Shown here: piece after piece, positions 8,554-18,900 of the stretch
Layout: every line of letters begins with the position of its first letter
Position numbering within the stretch: the stretch's first letter is position 1
Assembly (NCBI RefSeq): GCF_001514195.1
Contig: NZ_KQ948746.1
Coordinates: 62,001-126,000, forward strand
From: Streptomyces griseorubiginosus
GTDB taxonomy: Bacteria > Actinomycetota > Actinomycetes > Streptomycetales > Streptomycetaceae
Length of the DNA stretch: 64,000 bases
Reading direction: 5' to 3'
Translations under genes and position numbers: made by a program
Notes under the pieces: model-generated
What the model was told of the DNA's origin: nothing
Seen by the model: the letters and a program-made list of their open reading frames with translations, nothing else
The model's database searches: none

Positions 8554-10754
8554 TGGCACCCCGCACCCGCCGTCCGGGGGCCGCACACGGCGCCCCCGTC
8601 GGCTCCCGGCGCCGCCGCCTGCCCATGCGCCTGCTGCTGCCCGTGCTCGTCCTCGTCGCCCTGATGGCGATGCTGATGCTGCGCGGGTACGTCCACAGCG
8701 AGATCCTCGCCGACCACCGCATCCAGCCCGAAGCGGCCTCCGACAAGGTGCCGGAGAAGATCATCGACGGCGGGCCGGTGATCGACACCCGCGGCGGCGG
8801 GGCGACCAGCCTGAAGATCCCGGACCACCGGATCGTGCTCACCTTCGACGACGGCCCGGACCCGACCTGGACCCCCAAGGTCCTGGACGTCCTCAAGAAG
8901 CACCACGCGCACGCCGTCTTCTTCGTCACCGGCACCATGAGCTCCCGCTACCCGGACCTGGTCAGGCGCATGGTCGACGAGGGGCACGAGGTCGGACTGC
9001 ACACCTTCAACCACCCCGACCTGTCCTTCCAGTCGAAGAAGCGCATCGACTGGGAGCTGTCCCAGAACCAGCTCGCGCTCGCCGGCGCGGCCGGGATCCG
9101 CACCTCTCTCTTCCGCCCGCCGTACTCCTCCTTCGCCGACGCCATGGACGACCGGTCCTGGCCGGTCACCCAGTACATCGGCACCCGCGGCTACATCACC
9201 GTCGTCAACAACACCGACAGCGAGGACTGGCAGAAGCCCGGCGTCCGCAAGATCATCAGCAATGCCACGCCGAAGAAGGGCAAGGGCGCGATCGTCCTGA
9301 TGCACGACTCCGGCGGCGACCGCCATCAGACCGTCCAGGCGCTGGACCGGTTCCTGCCGGACATGGCGGCCAGGGGCTACCGGTTCGACAACCTCACCGA
9401 GGCCCTCGACGCGCCCAGCGCGCACACCGCGGTCACCGGGCCCGAGCTGTGGAAGGGCAAGGCGTGGATCTTCCTGGTCCAGGCCTCCGAGCAGATCACC
9501 GACGTGCTGGTCGTCGGGCTCGCGATCATCGGCTCCCTGGTCATCGGCCGCTTCGTCCTCATGCTGCTGCTGTCGGGCATCCACGCGCGCCGGGTGCGCC
9601 GCAAGGACTTCCGCTGGGGAGAGCCGGTGGTGCAGCCGGTCTCGGTGCTGGTCCCGGCGTACAACGAGGCCAAGTGCATCGAGAACACCGTGCGTTCGCT
9701 GATGGCGAGCGAGCACCCGATCGAGGTGCTGGTCATCGACGACGGCTCCAGCGACGGCACCGCCCGGATCGTCGAGGCGATGGACCTGCCCAACGTCCGG
9801 GTGGTCCGCCAGCTCAACGCGGGCAAGCCGGCCGCCCTCAACCGCGGCCTGGCGAACGCCCGTCACGACATCATCGTGATGATGGACGGCGACACCGTCT
9901 TCGAACCGTCCACGGTCCGCGAGCTGGTGCAGCCCTTCGGCGACCCGCGCGTCGGCGCCGTCGCGGGCAACGCCAAGGTCGGCAACCGGGACTCGCTCAT
10001 CGGCGCCTGGCAGCACATCGAGTACGTGATGGGCTTCAACCTGGACCGCCGGATGTACGACATCCTGCGGTGCATGCCGACCATCCCGGGCGCGGTGGGA
10101 GCCTTCCGCCGCTCCGCGCTGGAACGCGGCGGCGGCATGAGCGACGACACGCTCGCCGAGGACACCGACATCACCATGGCCATGCACCGGGACGGCTGGC
10201 GCGTGGTCTACGCCGAGAAGGCGCGCGCCTGGACCGAGGCACCGGAGTCGGTCCAGCAGCTCTGGTCGCAGCGCTACCGGTGGTCGTACGGCACCATGCA
10301 GGCCATCTGGAAGCACCGGCGGGCGCTGGTGGAGCGGGGCCCGTCGGGCCGTTTCGGCCGCGTGGGCCTGCCGCTGGTCTCGCTGTTCATGGTCGTGGCG
10401 CCCCTGCTGGCCCCCCTGATCGACGTGTTCCTCCTCTACGGCGTGGTGTTCGGCCCGACCCAGAAGACGGTCGTGGCCTGGCTGGGCGTGCTCGCGATCC
10501 AAGTGGTCTGCGCCGCCTACGCGTTCCGCCTCGACCGCGAACGCATGAGCCACCTGATCTCGCTGCCGTTGCAGCAGATCCTGTACCGCCAGCTCATGTA
10601 CGTGGTGCTGCTCCAGTCCTGGATCACGGCCCTGACCGGCGGCCGCCTGCGCTGGCAGAAGCTGCGCCGCACGGGGGTCGTGGAGGCGCCGGGCGGACCG
10701 GTGCCGAGTCCGCGGAAGAGCAGTGAGAGCGACGAGCGGAGGCCGGTGGGATGA
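8553..10754 (+). CDS. matB: Bifunctional polysaccharide deacetylase / family 2 glycosyltransferase
   Basis: A 733-residue membrane enzyme with two catalytic halves. After an N-terminal helix (residues about 27-46) comes an extracellular NodB deacetylase domain: IVLTFDDGPDPTW (Asp dyad, about residue 94), HTFNHPD (metal His pair, about 150) and IVLMHDSGG. A helix near 310-330 leads to a cytoplasmic GT2 domain with VLVPAYNE (about 366), IDDGSSDG, MMDGDTVF (DxD), AEDTD and QRYRW (about 573), the processive-synthase signature, followed by C-terminal helices. It should polymerise and partly de-N-acetylate a GlcNAc polymer. Matches matB of Streptomyces, which makes the adhesive glycan of mycelial pellets. 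Coupled to both neighbours by overlapping stop/start codons. Confidence 0.85.
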   Translation: MAPRTRRPGAAHGAPVGSRRRRLPMRLLLPVLVLVALMAMLMLRGYVHSEILADHRIQPEAASDKVPEKIIDGGPVIDTRGGGATSLKIPDHRIVLTFDDGPDPTWTPKVLDVLKKHHAHAVFFVTGTMSSRYPDLVRRMVDEGHEVGLHTFNHPDLSFQSKKRIDWELSQNQLALAGAAGIRTSLFRPPYSSFADAMDDRSWPVTQYIGTRGYITVVNNTDSEDWQKPGVRKIISNATPKKGKGAIVLMHDSGGDRHQTVQALDRFLPDMAARGYRFDNLTEALDAPSAHTAVTGPELWKGKAWIFLVQASEQITDVLVVGLAIIGSLVIGRFVLMLLLSGIHARRVRRKDFRWGEPVVQPVSVLVPAYNEAKCIENTVRSLMASEHPIEVLVIDDGSSDGTARIVEAMDLPNVRVVRQLNAGKPAALNRGLANARHDIIVMMDGDTVFEPSTVRELVQPFGDPRVGAVAGNAKVGNRDSLIGAWQHIEYVMGFNLDRRMYDILRCMPTIPGAVGAFRRSALERGGGMSDDTLAEDTDITMAMHRDGWRVVYAEKARAWTEAPESVQQLWSQRYRWSYGTMQAIWKHRRALVERGPSGRFGRVGLPLVSLFMVVAPLLAPLIDVFLLYGVVFGPTQKTVVAWLGVLAIQVVCAAYAFRLDRERMSHLISLPLQQILYRQLMYVVLLQSWITALTGGRLRWQKLRRTGVVEAPGGPVPSPRKSSESDERRPVG

Positions 10755-11962
10755 CCCAGGACTACGCCGCCGGTCAGCGGGAGGCGGCCGCGCCTCCGAA
10801 GGCGCCCGGCCGGGACCGCTACCTCGACCTCCTCCGCTCCCTCGCCCTGGTCCGGGTGGTCCTGTACCACCTCTTCGGCTGGGCCTGGCTGACCGTGCTG
10901 TTCCCGTCGATGGGCGTGATGTTCGCGCTGGCGGGCTCGCTGATGGCACGGTCGCTGAACCGGCCGGCGCTGAGCGTGATCAGGGGCAGGCTCCGCCGGC
11001 TCCTGCCTCCCCTCTGGGCGTTCGGTGCGGTGGTGCTGCCGTTGATGTTCGCGGGCGGCTGGAAGCTGTCCGAGGACCCGGACCACAGCGGCACCTGGGG
11101 CCTGCTGGAGCTGGTGAACTACGTCATCCCGATCGGGGCGCCGCCGTACCCCTGGGAGATCGGCTTCCCGAAGGACCTGCTGGAGAGCACGTGGGCGGAC
11201 CAGGCGGTGGGCCCGCTCTGGTACCTCCGCGCCTATCTGTGGTTCGTGCTCCTGTCGCCGCTGCTGCTGTGGGCGTTCCGCAGGGTGCCGTGGGCGACGC
11301 TGCTCGCTCCGCTGGGGTTGGCGGCGGTGGTGGGCACGGGCTGGGTGACCATCCCCGGCGAACTCGGCAACGCGGTCACCGACTTCGCGGTCTACGGCAG
11401 CTGCTGGGTCCTCGGTTTCGCCCACCACGAGGGAGTGCTGGCGAAGGTCCCGCGCTATCTCGCCGTGTCCGGCTCGGTGCTGGTGATGGCGTTCGGCCTG
11501 TGGTGGGCGTCCGGACACCAGGGCCCCGACGGCTGGGACCTGAACGACATCCCGCTCGCCCAGGCGGCCTGGTCCTTCGGTTTCGTGATGATCCTCCTCC
11601 AGTACTCCCCGTCCTGGCAGGAACTCCCGGGCCGCCTGGCCCGCTGGGACAAGCTGGTCACCCTCTCCAACAACCGTGCCGTCACGATCTACCTCTGGCA
11701 CAACCTGCTGATCATGGCCACGGTCCCGATCATCGACCAGGCCTACAACCTCCCCTTCCTGCAGAGCGACCGCGCGGTGGCGGCACTGGACGCGACGGAC
11801 ATGCTGTGGATGTTCGTCCTGGTGTGGCCGCTGATCGGGGTGGCGATCGTGGCGTTCGGCTGGATCGAGGACCTGGCGGCGAAGCGACGGCCTCGCTTGT
11901 GGCCGAACGGTTCGCGGCGGGGCCGGGTCCGGCACGGCGCGAGAGCGGCGGAAGGATCCTGA
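10751..11962 (+). CDS. Acyltransferase 3 family integral membrane protein
   Basis: A 403-residue protein with about ten membrane helices and the acyltransferase-3 start RYLDLLRSLALVRVVLYHLFGW, including the Arg/His pair of the family. Such enzymes transfer acetyl or other acyl groups to sugars across the membrane. Its ATG overlaps the matB stop (ATGA, 10751-10754), so it belongs to the same operon and probably O-acylates the matB product. It is followed by a strong hairpin and then a convergent gene. Family is secure; acceptor is inferred from position. Confidence 0.85.
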   Translation: MTQDYAAGQREAAAPPKAPGRDRYLDLLRSLALVRVVLYHLFGWAWLTVLFPSMGVMFALAGSLMARSLNRPALSVIRGRLRRLLPPLWAFGAVVLPLMFAGGWKLSEDPDHSGTWGLLELVNYVIPIGAPPYPWEIGFPKDLLESTWADQAVGPLWYLRAYLWFVLLSPLLLWAFRRVPWATLLAPLGLAAVVGTGWVTIPGELGNAVTDFAVYGSCWVLGFAHHEGVLAKVPRYLAVSGSVLVMAFGLWWASGHQGPDGWDLNDIPLAQAAWSFGFVMILLQYSPSWQELPGRLARWDKLVTLSNNRAVTIYLWHNLLIMATVPIIDQAYNLPFLQSDRAVAALDATDMLWMFVLVWPLIGVAIVAFGWIEDLAAKRRPRLWPNGSRRGRVRHGARAAEGS

Positions 11963-11974
11963 CGGCTCCGGGCT

Positions 11975-12010
11975 CCGGGCTCCGCGCCCCGTGCGGGAAG
12001 CGGAGCCCGG
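11975..12010 (+). terminator. Terminator between mat operon and convergent FG-GAP gene
   Basis: CCGGGCTCCGC (11975-11985) pairs perfectly with GCGGAGCCCGG (12000-12010) around a 14-base loop. There is no T-run, as is usual in this genome type. It lies 12 bases after the acyltransferase stop and just beyond the stop of the convergent gene, so it can act in both directions. Confidence 0.6.
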
Positions 12011-12015
12011 CCGGG

Positions 12016-15000
12016 TCATCCGATGGACTGCCGGAGTTGCCAGTACGTGTTCGGGTTGATGACCTGAGTACCCGAGCCCGACAGCACGGTCTTGCTCCCT
12101 GCATGGAATCTCACGGCACCGTTGGCCGCGACGGCCCAGATGTCGGGGATGCCGTCACCGTTGGCGTCAGGTGTACCCATCAGCAGCGGAACGTCGGCGG
12201 TGTACCAGCCGGAGGCACCGTACTCGGTGTCGGTCTTGCCCGAGGAGTTCGCGGCGGAGGCCAGGGAGTTGAGGTCGGTCCCTCCAGAGCTCGCGGCGAT
12301 GCCCTTGCGGAGCAGAAGGCGCCCGGACGAGTCGGTCCGGTAGACCATGTCGGCGACACCGTCTCCGCTGACGTCCATGACGGTCACCAGGTCACGGTTC
12401 GTCCACCCACCGGACAACAGAACTGCCTGGTCGACCGTCGCACCGTGGTATCCGGTGAAGGCCCACAACGAATCGCCGGCCGTGGCGAAGAAGTCGGTGC
12501 GGCCGTCGCCCGTGATGTCCCCGGCGGCCACGATCTGGGTCAGTGTCGAAGGGCTCGGGGCGCTGGACGGCAGCAGGATCTCCTGCCGTCTGTCGATGTT
12601 CACCGCACCATAGCCGTCGCTCGGATAGACCCAGAGCTTGCCGCCCACCCGGACGACCAGGTCCTGGAGGCCGTCTCCGCCGTAGATGTCACCGTTATGG
12701 GTGATCAGGGCGCCCTTGAAGTGGCCCTTCGGGGCCCCGACGTAGGGCGGCAGATCGTCGTTGCCGTTGGGATCCTTGTCGGGGTTGGGCCAATAGGCGC
12801 CAGGCATCGAGTAGTTCAGGTCGCCCGAACCCTTGGTCGCGTCGGTCGTCGTCGCCTCGGAGGGGTACAGCGCCAGGTTGCCCTCGTCGGTGACGACCAT
12901 CATGTCCGGGAACTGGTCACCGGTGAAGTCGCCGGGCTTGTCTGCCTGATCGCGCGGGGTGACGTAGAAGAAGTACTTGGTGGGCTCGGAGACGTTGCCG
13001 ACAGCGTCGACGGTCCGGACGTAGAGCACGTTGGGTCCGGCGGCGGGGGGCTTGGCGTCGCTGATGGCGGCGTGGACGGTGGTAGCCGTGCCGTTGACGC
13101 GAGAAACGACCCCGCTGTAGCTGGGCGAGTTGTAGCCGTACTCGTATCGCACGACATCCTTGTCCAGGGCGCGCAGGTCGAAGGCGCCGGCAGTACCGAA
13201 CTTCTTGTCGGACCACTTGCTGTCCTCACCACCGCTACCGAAGCCGTTCTGGCTGCCGTCCGCGTTGGGGAAGTCGGCGGACGTCACCACGGGTGGGCGC
13301 GGCGCGGCGGTGTCGAGGACGAAGCGGCAGGGCGTCTTCGGGTACCAGCCCGAGGTGCTGCCCGCGTCGTCGAAGATCTGCACTCGCCAGGAGTATGTGG
13401 CGCCGTTCTTGAGCTTGCTGGTGGCGAATCCGCTGGTGGTGCTCAACGCCGTGCCGAGGTCTCGGCCTAGCTGGATCCTGCCGGTCGACTTCAGCAGATC
13501 GCCGGTCTCATTCCACTTCCCCATCTCCCACAGGTCGAAGTCGAAGGCGTCGAGGTTCTTGTCCTTGTCCGTGGCCTTGGCGGTGAAGGTCAGATCGCCG
13601 GAACCCATGCGGACATAGGGCTTCGTGGTGGTGCACTTGCCGTCCGGGCCGAGGTCCAGGGAGTCGGTGACGATCGATGGTTTGCGGTTGTAGACGAGGT
13701 CGAGTACAGGTGGGTGCTCGTTGCCGTCGGCCACGAACTTCTTCCACGCGTACTGGGAGTCCTCGTCCCGTGCCCGCATCCCGAAGGTGATCGAGTCCGC
13801 CCCCTTGTCGGCTCGCTTCTGCGCGCCCTTTCTCACATCGAAGGATTCGTAGGCGTCGCGGCAGCCGGACTTGTAGCCGTGCGCGAAGCTCTTGGTGGCC
13901 AACTTGTTGCCGTCATGGAGCTCGGGAGCGTTGTCCCAGTTCGTGTGCGCGTTGATCTCGCTCGTCAGGTGCACGCTCATGGAGCGGGCCTGGCAGGACC
14001 AGGAATACGTCTCCAGCAGGTACAGCTTGGCTGTTGTGATCTTCGCGCCCTTGAGGTCCTTGCCAAAGGTCATGTTGAAGAACGACCGTGACGTACCCCA
14101 AGTGTCGGACTCGAAGCCGACCCGTGCCTCGTGCGTCCCGCCCTTGTTGAAACCCTTGCCGTTGTAGAACGTGGCCTTGGGGTGGCGATCGTAGGCGGTG
14201 GTCCAGTTTTGCATCTGCTTCTTCACCGAGGGGTCGATGAAGACCGGGTAGACCGTGGCTGGATCGTCGAGAAAGTCCTGATCCGGTGTGAGAGTCCACT
14301 GGCCCGGGGACAGACCGGCTTTCACCAGTTCACCGCGCGAGTCGGGAGAAGGGCCATCCAGGGCGGACAGGCTCAGCGACGCGCCGGAACCGGTCTGGGA
14401 CGGCGCCGGGGTCGGCTCGGCCGGCGCAGACGGCAGGGGAGATTCCGAAACTGAGGGTACGGGACCGTCGCTTGCGGAGGGGAGAACCTCGACGTCGGTG
14501 TCCTTCTGCTCGTCGGACTCGACTTCCTCCTCTGTCGGGCTTGCCGTGTCCGAGGGCGTCTCGGTCGGTGAGTCGGTCGGATCCGGGGATTCAGCCTCGG
14601 TCGGCTGGGCCGTGGCACCCACCTGTCCGTCGGTGACGGCGGGGGATCCGCTGCTGTCCCACATCAACGGGGTGGGGGAGACGGCGACCTCATCGTTGGA
14701 GAGGTTCACCGCGCTGAGCATCCCTGACAGCGGGTCCAAGCGGAAGGAGAGATTGTTGGAGTGCAGGCCGTATGTCATCTGCTGAACGTGCGGATCGGAC
14801 GCGGCCTGCCGGTTCTTCACCACGAGGGTCTGGCCGAATCCGTCGTCGTCCGCGGTCAGCACCAGGTCGCCGCCCGGGAAGATCTCCGGGTACAAGATGC
14901 GATTGCCGTCGACGATCGGCGTCGGTATGGGGCCCGGCCAGGTGAGCTGGATCGTGTGCTCCCCGTTGTTGCCGACGTGGAGCGTGGCCAACGGCGTCCC

Positions 15001-15477
15001 GGCGTCCGCGGCGGCGGATTTGATCAGAGAGGCGCGGTGCGTGGTTGAACGGGAAGAGCGCTCTTCGCCGCGCCCCTCCGACCCAGCGGAGAACACCATC
15101 CGCGTGTTGGTGGCTTTTGGCTCCCAACCCTGCGCAGTGCGCCGCAGGTTCGGGTCGATCCTCTTCCACTCGCCGTCCACCTTGGCCCGGATCGGGGAGG
15201 AGTACAGCTGCTTCGCCATCTGGCCATCGGGGCGGGCCCACGTGGTGGAGCGTGCGGTGCGGGCCGCGGTCACCTCGACGGACTTCCCCGTCCTCGCGGC
15301 CTGGGCGAGTGCGACGGATTCGCTGACCGCTGGAGCGCTTCGGCCACGGGCCCTGTCGTTGTGGGCATCGTCGGTCAGCCGGAAGCCGGCGTAGACGATG
15401 CCGGTCGTGGTGATGGCGGCGGCGAGCAGTGCCGCTCCGGCCCGACGGCCGGGCAGGCGACGCCTGTTGTGCGTCAT
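12016..15477 (-). CDS. Secreted wall-type protein with linker and FG-GAP/VCBS repeats
   Basis: An 1153-residue exported protein. The ATG at 15477 gives MTHNRRRLPGRRAGAALL and one N-terminal hydrophobic segment (signal or anchor). Next comes a domain of the type found in front of Rhs shells (TWARPDGQMAKQLYSSPI). A linker rich in Ser, Pro, Thr, Glu and Asp spans about residues 310-400. A DNRLRE-like beta domain follows, then fibronectin-like segments, and from about residue 865 several FG-GAP/VCBS blades (FTGDQFPDMMVV, DITGDGRTDFFAT, DVSGDGVADMVY, DANGDGIPDIWAV) with calcium-loop Asp/Gly patterns. It is divergent from the large Rhs gene across an AT-rich gap. Exact role unknown; surface adhesion or toxin display is plausible. 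Confidence 0.8.
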   Translation of the reverse strand: MTHNRRRLPGRRAGAALLAAAITTTGIVYAGFRLTDDAHNDRARGRSAPAVSESVALAQAARTGKSVEVTAARTARSTTWARPDGQMAKQLYSSPIRAKVDGEWKRIDPNLRRTAQGWEPKATNTRMVFSAGSEGRGEERSSRSTTHRASLIKSAAADAGTPLATLHVGNNGEHTIQLTWPGPIPTPIVDGNRILYPEIFPGGDLVLTADDDGFGQTLVVKNRQAASDPHVQQMTYGLHSNNLSFRLDPLSGMLSAVNLSNDEVAVSPTPLMWDSSGSPAVTDGQVGATAQPTEAESPDPTDSPTETPSDTASPTEEEVESDEQKDTDVEVLPSASDGPVPSVSESPLPSAPAEPTPAPSQTGSGASLSLSALDGPSPDSRGELVKAGLSPGQWTLTPDQDFLDDPATVYPVFIDPSVKKQMQNWTTAYDRHPKATFYNGKGFNKGGTHEARVGFESDTWGTSRSFFNMTFGKDLKGAKITTAKLYLLETYSWSCQARSMSVHLTSEINAHTNWDNAPELHDGNKLATKSFAHGYKSGCRDAYESFDVRKGAQKRADKGADSITFGMRARDEDSQYAWKKFVADGNEHPPVLDLVYNRKPSIVTDSLDLGPDGKCTTTKPYVRMGSGDLTFTAKATDKDKNLDAFDFDLWEMGKWNETGDLLKSTGRIQLGRDLGTALSTTSGFATSKLKNGATYSWRVQIFDDAGSTSGWYPKTPCRFVLDTAAPRPPVVTSADFPNADGSQNGFGSGGEDSKWSDKKFGTAGAFDLRALDKDVVRYEYGYNSPSYSGVVSRVNGTATTVHAAISDAKPPAAGPNVLYVRTVDAVGNVSEPTKYFFYVTPRDQADKPGDFTGDQFPDMMVVTDEGNLALYPSEATTTDATKGSGDLNYSMPGAYWPNPDKDPNGNDDLPPYVGAPKGHFKGALITHNGDIYGGDGLQDLVVRVGGKLWVYPSDGYGAVNIDRRQEILLPSSAPSPSTLTQIVAAGDITGDGRTDFFATAGDSLWAFTGYHGATVDQAVLLSGGWTNRDLVTVMDVSGDGVADMVYRTDSSGRLLLRKGIAASSGGTDLNSLASAANSSGKTDTEYGASGWYTADVPLLMGTPDANGDGIPDIWAVAANGAVRFHAGSKTVLSGSGTQVINPNTYWQLRQSIG

Positions 15478-15914
15478 CGGGCGGGTTCCCCTTCCCCCTC
15501 GTGTGGCCAGCCGATGATGACCTATGGGGAAACTGTCGTCACCCTGTGGCGATCTTGGGGACTGCCTCCGCCGTGAGGGCTCGGTGCTGCGACGAAAGCG
15601 CAGAGTGACTGAGATGCTTGATCGCAAATATCAACCAAACGGGGCAACTTGGCCGCTTCGGCGTGGCCTATGTCGCAAGAGGTCTGATTTTCCCCAATGG
15701 GCGATAAAGGGGAAGTCAATCCCACGTAAAGCGAAATCCTGCTTACAAGGGTATTCGCTGCGTAATATTGCGTTACGCACGGTGACGATCATCACATCGA
15801 TCCGTCGCATCTGGCGCTTTTTCACAGAGTGATCACAGAATCTATGCTCTCTGATAAGTCGTCACGCGTGGTCCTTCACCGGTCCCGCTTCAAGTGGTCC
15901 GGGGGGACCTGGTC
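15478..15914. promoter_or_regulatory. AT-rich divergent promoter region of the FG-GAP/Rhs pair
   Basis: A 437-base gap between two divergent giant genes, clearly poorer in GC than its surroundings from about 15620 to 15870. It holds an inverted repeat TGCGTAA-n7-TTACGCA (15759-15779), a candidate operator. It also holds two direct copies of TCACAGA around GTGATCAC near 15822-15840. No coding sequence is supported here. Promoters for both genes must lie in it; exact boxes cannot be fixed by eye. Confidence 0.5.
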
Positions 15915-18900
15915 GTGTTCGATCGACTTTCGCATGCTCGCAAGCGCCGCATGGCACGCACCGCAGTTCCGGTCACGGCGGCGGCGCTGCTGATCGGACT
16001 GCTGCCCGTACAGGCCTTTGCGCTTCCCCCGGATCCGGCGAAGGCGGAGATCGGGCGGGAGACGCTCTCCCTGGAGACGCTTGAGAAGGAAGAGCCGATC
16101 CCAGGTGAAGACTTCAGCCTGGACCGCACGACGTTGCGCGCGAAGGTGCCCAAGGACCTGTTTGAAGTGCCTGCCGCCACTGTCACGGCCCCTGCCGGAT
16201 CGGCGCAGGTCGATTTCAATTCGCCCACTATGTCGGCCTCGGCCCGAACCGCAGCACAAGCAGCGCAGCAAGTGGGCATGAAGCCTGCCGGTACTTTGCC
16301 GGTGAGCCTCGGTCAGGCAGTCGGTCAGTCTGCACCGACAGGCATATGGCAGGTCATGGTTCCGCCGCGCGATACTGCGTTGGGCCAGGGCGCCGATGGT
16401 GCCGTCATCGTCGTGCAAGCCCCCGCCAGCGGAGCGGTCCCGGTCTCCGTGAAGCTCGACTACACCAAGTTCGAGAACCTCTACGGTGCCGACTGGGCGT
16501 CCCGCCTCCGCTTCGTACAGTTCCCGGACTGCTATCTGGACACGCCGGACGACGAGGCATGCCAGGCCTACGAGGAACTGGAGACCGCGAACGACACGGC
16601 GTCGGCGTCGCTCACGGCCACGGTCGACCCCGCAGCCGACGGCACGGTGACACCTGCCTCGGCGAGGTCCGTGAAGCCCTCGCACTCCGGTGTCGTCCAA
16701 GCCGCTTATCGGAAGGCGACACCGATTGCCACTGCCGGCAGTGGCACGGCGGTGATCGGTGCTGTCGATTCCGGTGCAGGGGGCGGTGGCACCTTCAAAG
16801 CGACACCGCTTTCCTCGGACGGCAAGTGGACGGCTGGTGGATCATCGGGCGCGTTCAACTGGTCCTACCCCCTCACCGTGCCGGACCCCCCGGCTGGACC
16901 GACTCCCAAGATCTCCTTCGAGTACAGCTCGCAGACCGTGGACGGCCGCACGTCCGTGGCCTCGCCCCAGGCCTCCTGGATCGGCGAAGGCTGGTCGTAC
17001 GACCCCGGCTACATCGAGCGCCGCTACCGCTCCTGCCAGGACGACCGCAAGACGCTCAAGGCCGGAACTCCCAACAACACGGCCAAGAAGGACAAGACGT
17101 CCGACCTGTGCTGGGTGTCGTACAACGCGGTGATGTCACTGGGCGGCAAGACCACGGAACTGGTCCGGGACGCGGCATCCGGCAGCAACCCCGACAAGGA
17201 CACCGAGGTCTACCGCCCGCAACAGGACGACGGCACCCGGGTCGAACACCGGGTGGGCGGCACGAACGACGACAACAACGGCGAGTACTGGGTCGTCACC
17301 ACCACCGACGGCACCCAGTACTACTACGGCCAGAACACGGTTGGCGGCGGCCACGCGACCACCAACTCCGTCTCCACCGTCCCGGTCTTCGGCAACCACG
17401 AGGGAGAGCCGTGCCACGCCACGGCCTTCGCCGACTCACGCTGTGGCGCCGGCAAGCAGCAGGCCTGGCGCTGGGGCCTGGACAAGGTCGTCGACGTCAA
17501 CGGCAACACGATGATCGTCAACTGGAAGCAGGAGACCAACTACTACGCCGTCCGCGAGAAGTTCAAGTCTCCTGAGCAGTACGACCGTTACGCCTACCCG
17601 GCGTCCATCGAGTACGGCATGCGGCCTGAAGGCCTGACCAAGCCGTCGGCGACGGTGGAATTCGGCGTCAAGCAGCGCTGCCTCAAGTCGGCCTCGGTCT
17701 GCACCGAAACCAACTTCGCCAAGACCGACGACCCGGGCGCCTATCGTCCTTGGTGGGACACCCCCGGCAACCTCAACTGCAAGTCCACGTCAAAGATGTG
17801 CCAGGCGTTCCCGTCTTTCTGGACGCAGATGCGCCTGGACACTGTCACGACAAAGGCGGCTCGTGCGGGCCAGGCCGGCCCCGGCCCGGTCGATAAGTAC
17901 ACGCTTCGTCAGTCCTTCCCCGAGGGCTGGTACGACACAGCTCCCAGCCTGTGGCTCAACTCCATCACCCGCACCGGCTACGCCCCCGGAGACACGACTG
18001 GCACCGTGCAGTCCGACTACGGTGTGAGTTTCGCGCAGTACACGGTCGGTTCCTCCTCGCCCCTGCGGGGCCGGCTCCGGGACCGCCAACTGCCGAATCT
18101 GGTGCTGAAGAACAAGAGCGACCAGCGTCCCGGCTTCACTCGCCCGCGCATCGGGACCGTCTCCACCGAGAACGGTGGGGACATCCACGTCGAGTACACG
18201 GGCGGCTGCGCCACCGAGCCCACGGAGGACAAGGGAAGGAGCAACGGCACCTGCTTCCCGGTGCGCTGGTCCCCTGACGGTGACGAGAAAACCCCTGCGA
18301 AGGCCTGGTTCAACAAGTACGTCGTCGCATCGGTGACGGAGATGGACAAGGTCACCTCTCGGGGCAAGCCGGTCACCGCGAAGTACGAGTACTCCGGATC
18401 GGCCTGGGCCAAAACAGACGACGAGTTCACCCGCCCCGCTCTGCGCACCTACAGCGACTGGCGTGGCTACCGGCAGGTGACGGTCACCAAGGGCGAGACG
18501 GCCGTCTCCGAGGTCGGAGAGGCGCCGACTCAGTCCTTGTCAGTGACCCGCTATCTCCAGGGCGTCGGCGGCGCGGTGAAGGACTCCACCGGTGCCTACA
18601 CGCTCGTCGCGGACGACGCACCGCAGTACGCAGGCATGACCGCGGAGACCATCACCTACCGCGACTCCAACGGCGAGGTTCTCAACCGCAGCCTCAACTT
18701 CCCGTGGTCGCAGCAGACAGCCTCCCGAGCCCGCGAGAACGAGGACGGCACCACCGCGGACCCGCTGCTCGCTCACCGCACCGGTGTCAAACGAACGGAC
18801 GAGATCCAGACCCTGGACTCGGGATGGCGCGCTGTGCGCACGCTCACCACCGTCGATGACACCTACGGACTACCCGAGCAGATCGAAACGGCTGTCGTCG

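Noticed and set aside
7971..10949. 992-residue antisense frame over matA/matB
   Set aside because: The sense strand carries clear NodB and GT2 motifs; the antisense product is compositionally biased and has no motif.
15822..15840. Crp-type site near the Rhs promoter
   Set aside because: TCACAGA-GTGATCAC-type sequence has partial dyad symmetry but does not fit GTG-n6-CAC cleanly; reported only as part of the promoter region.
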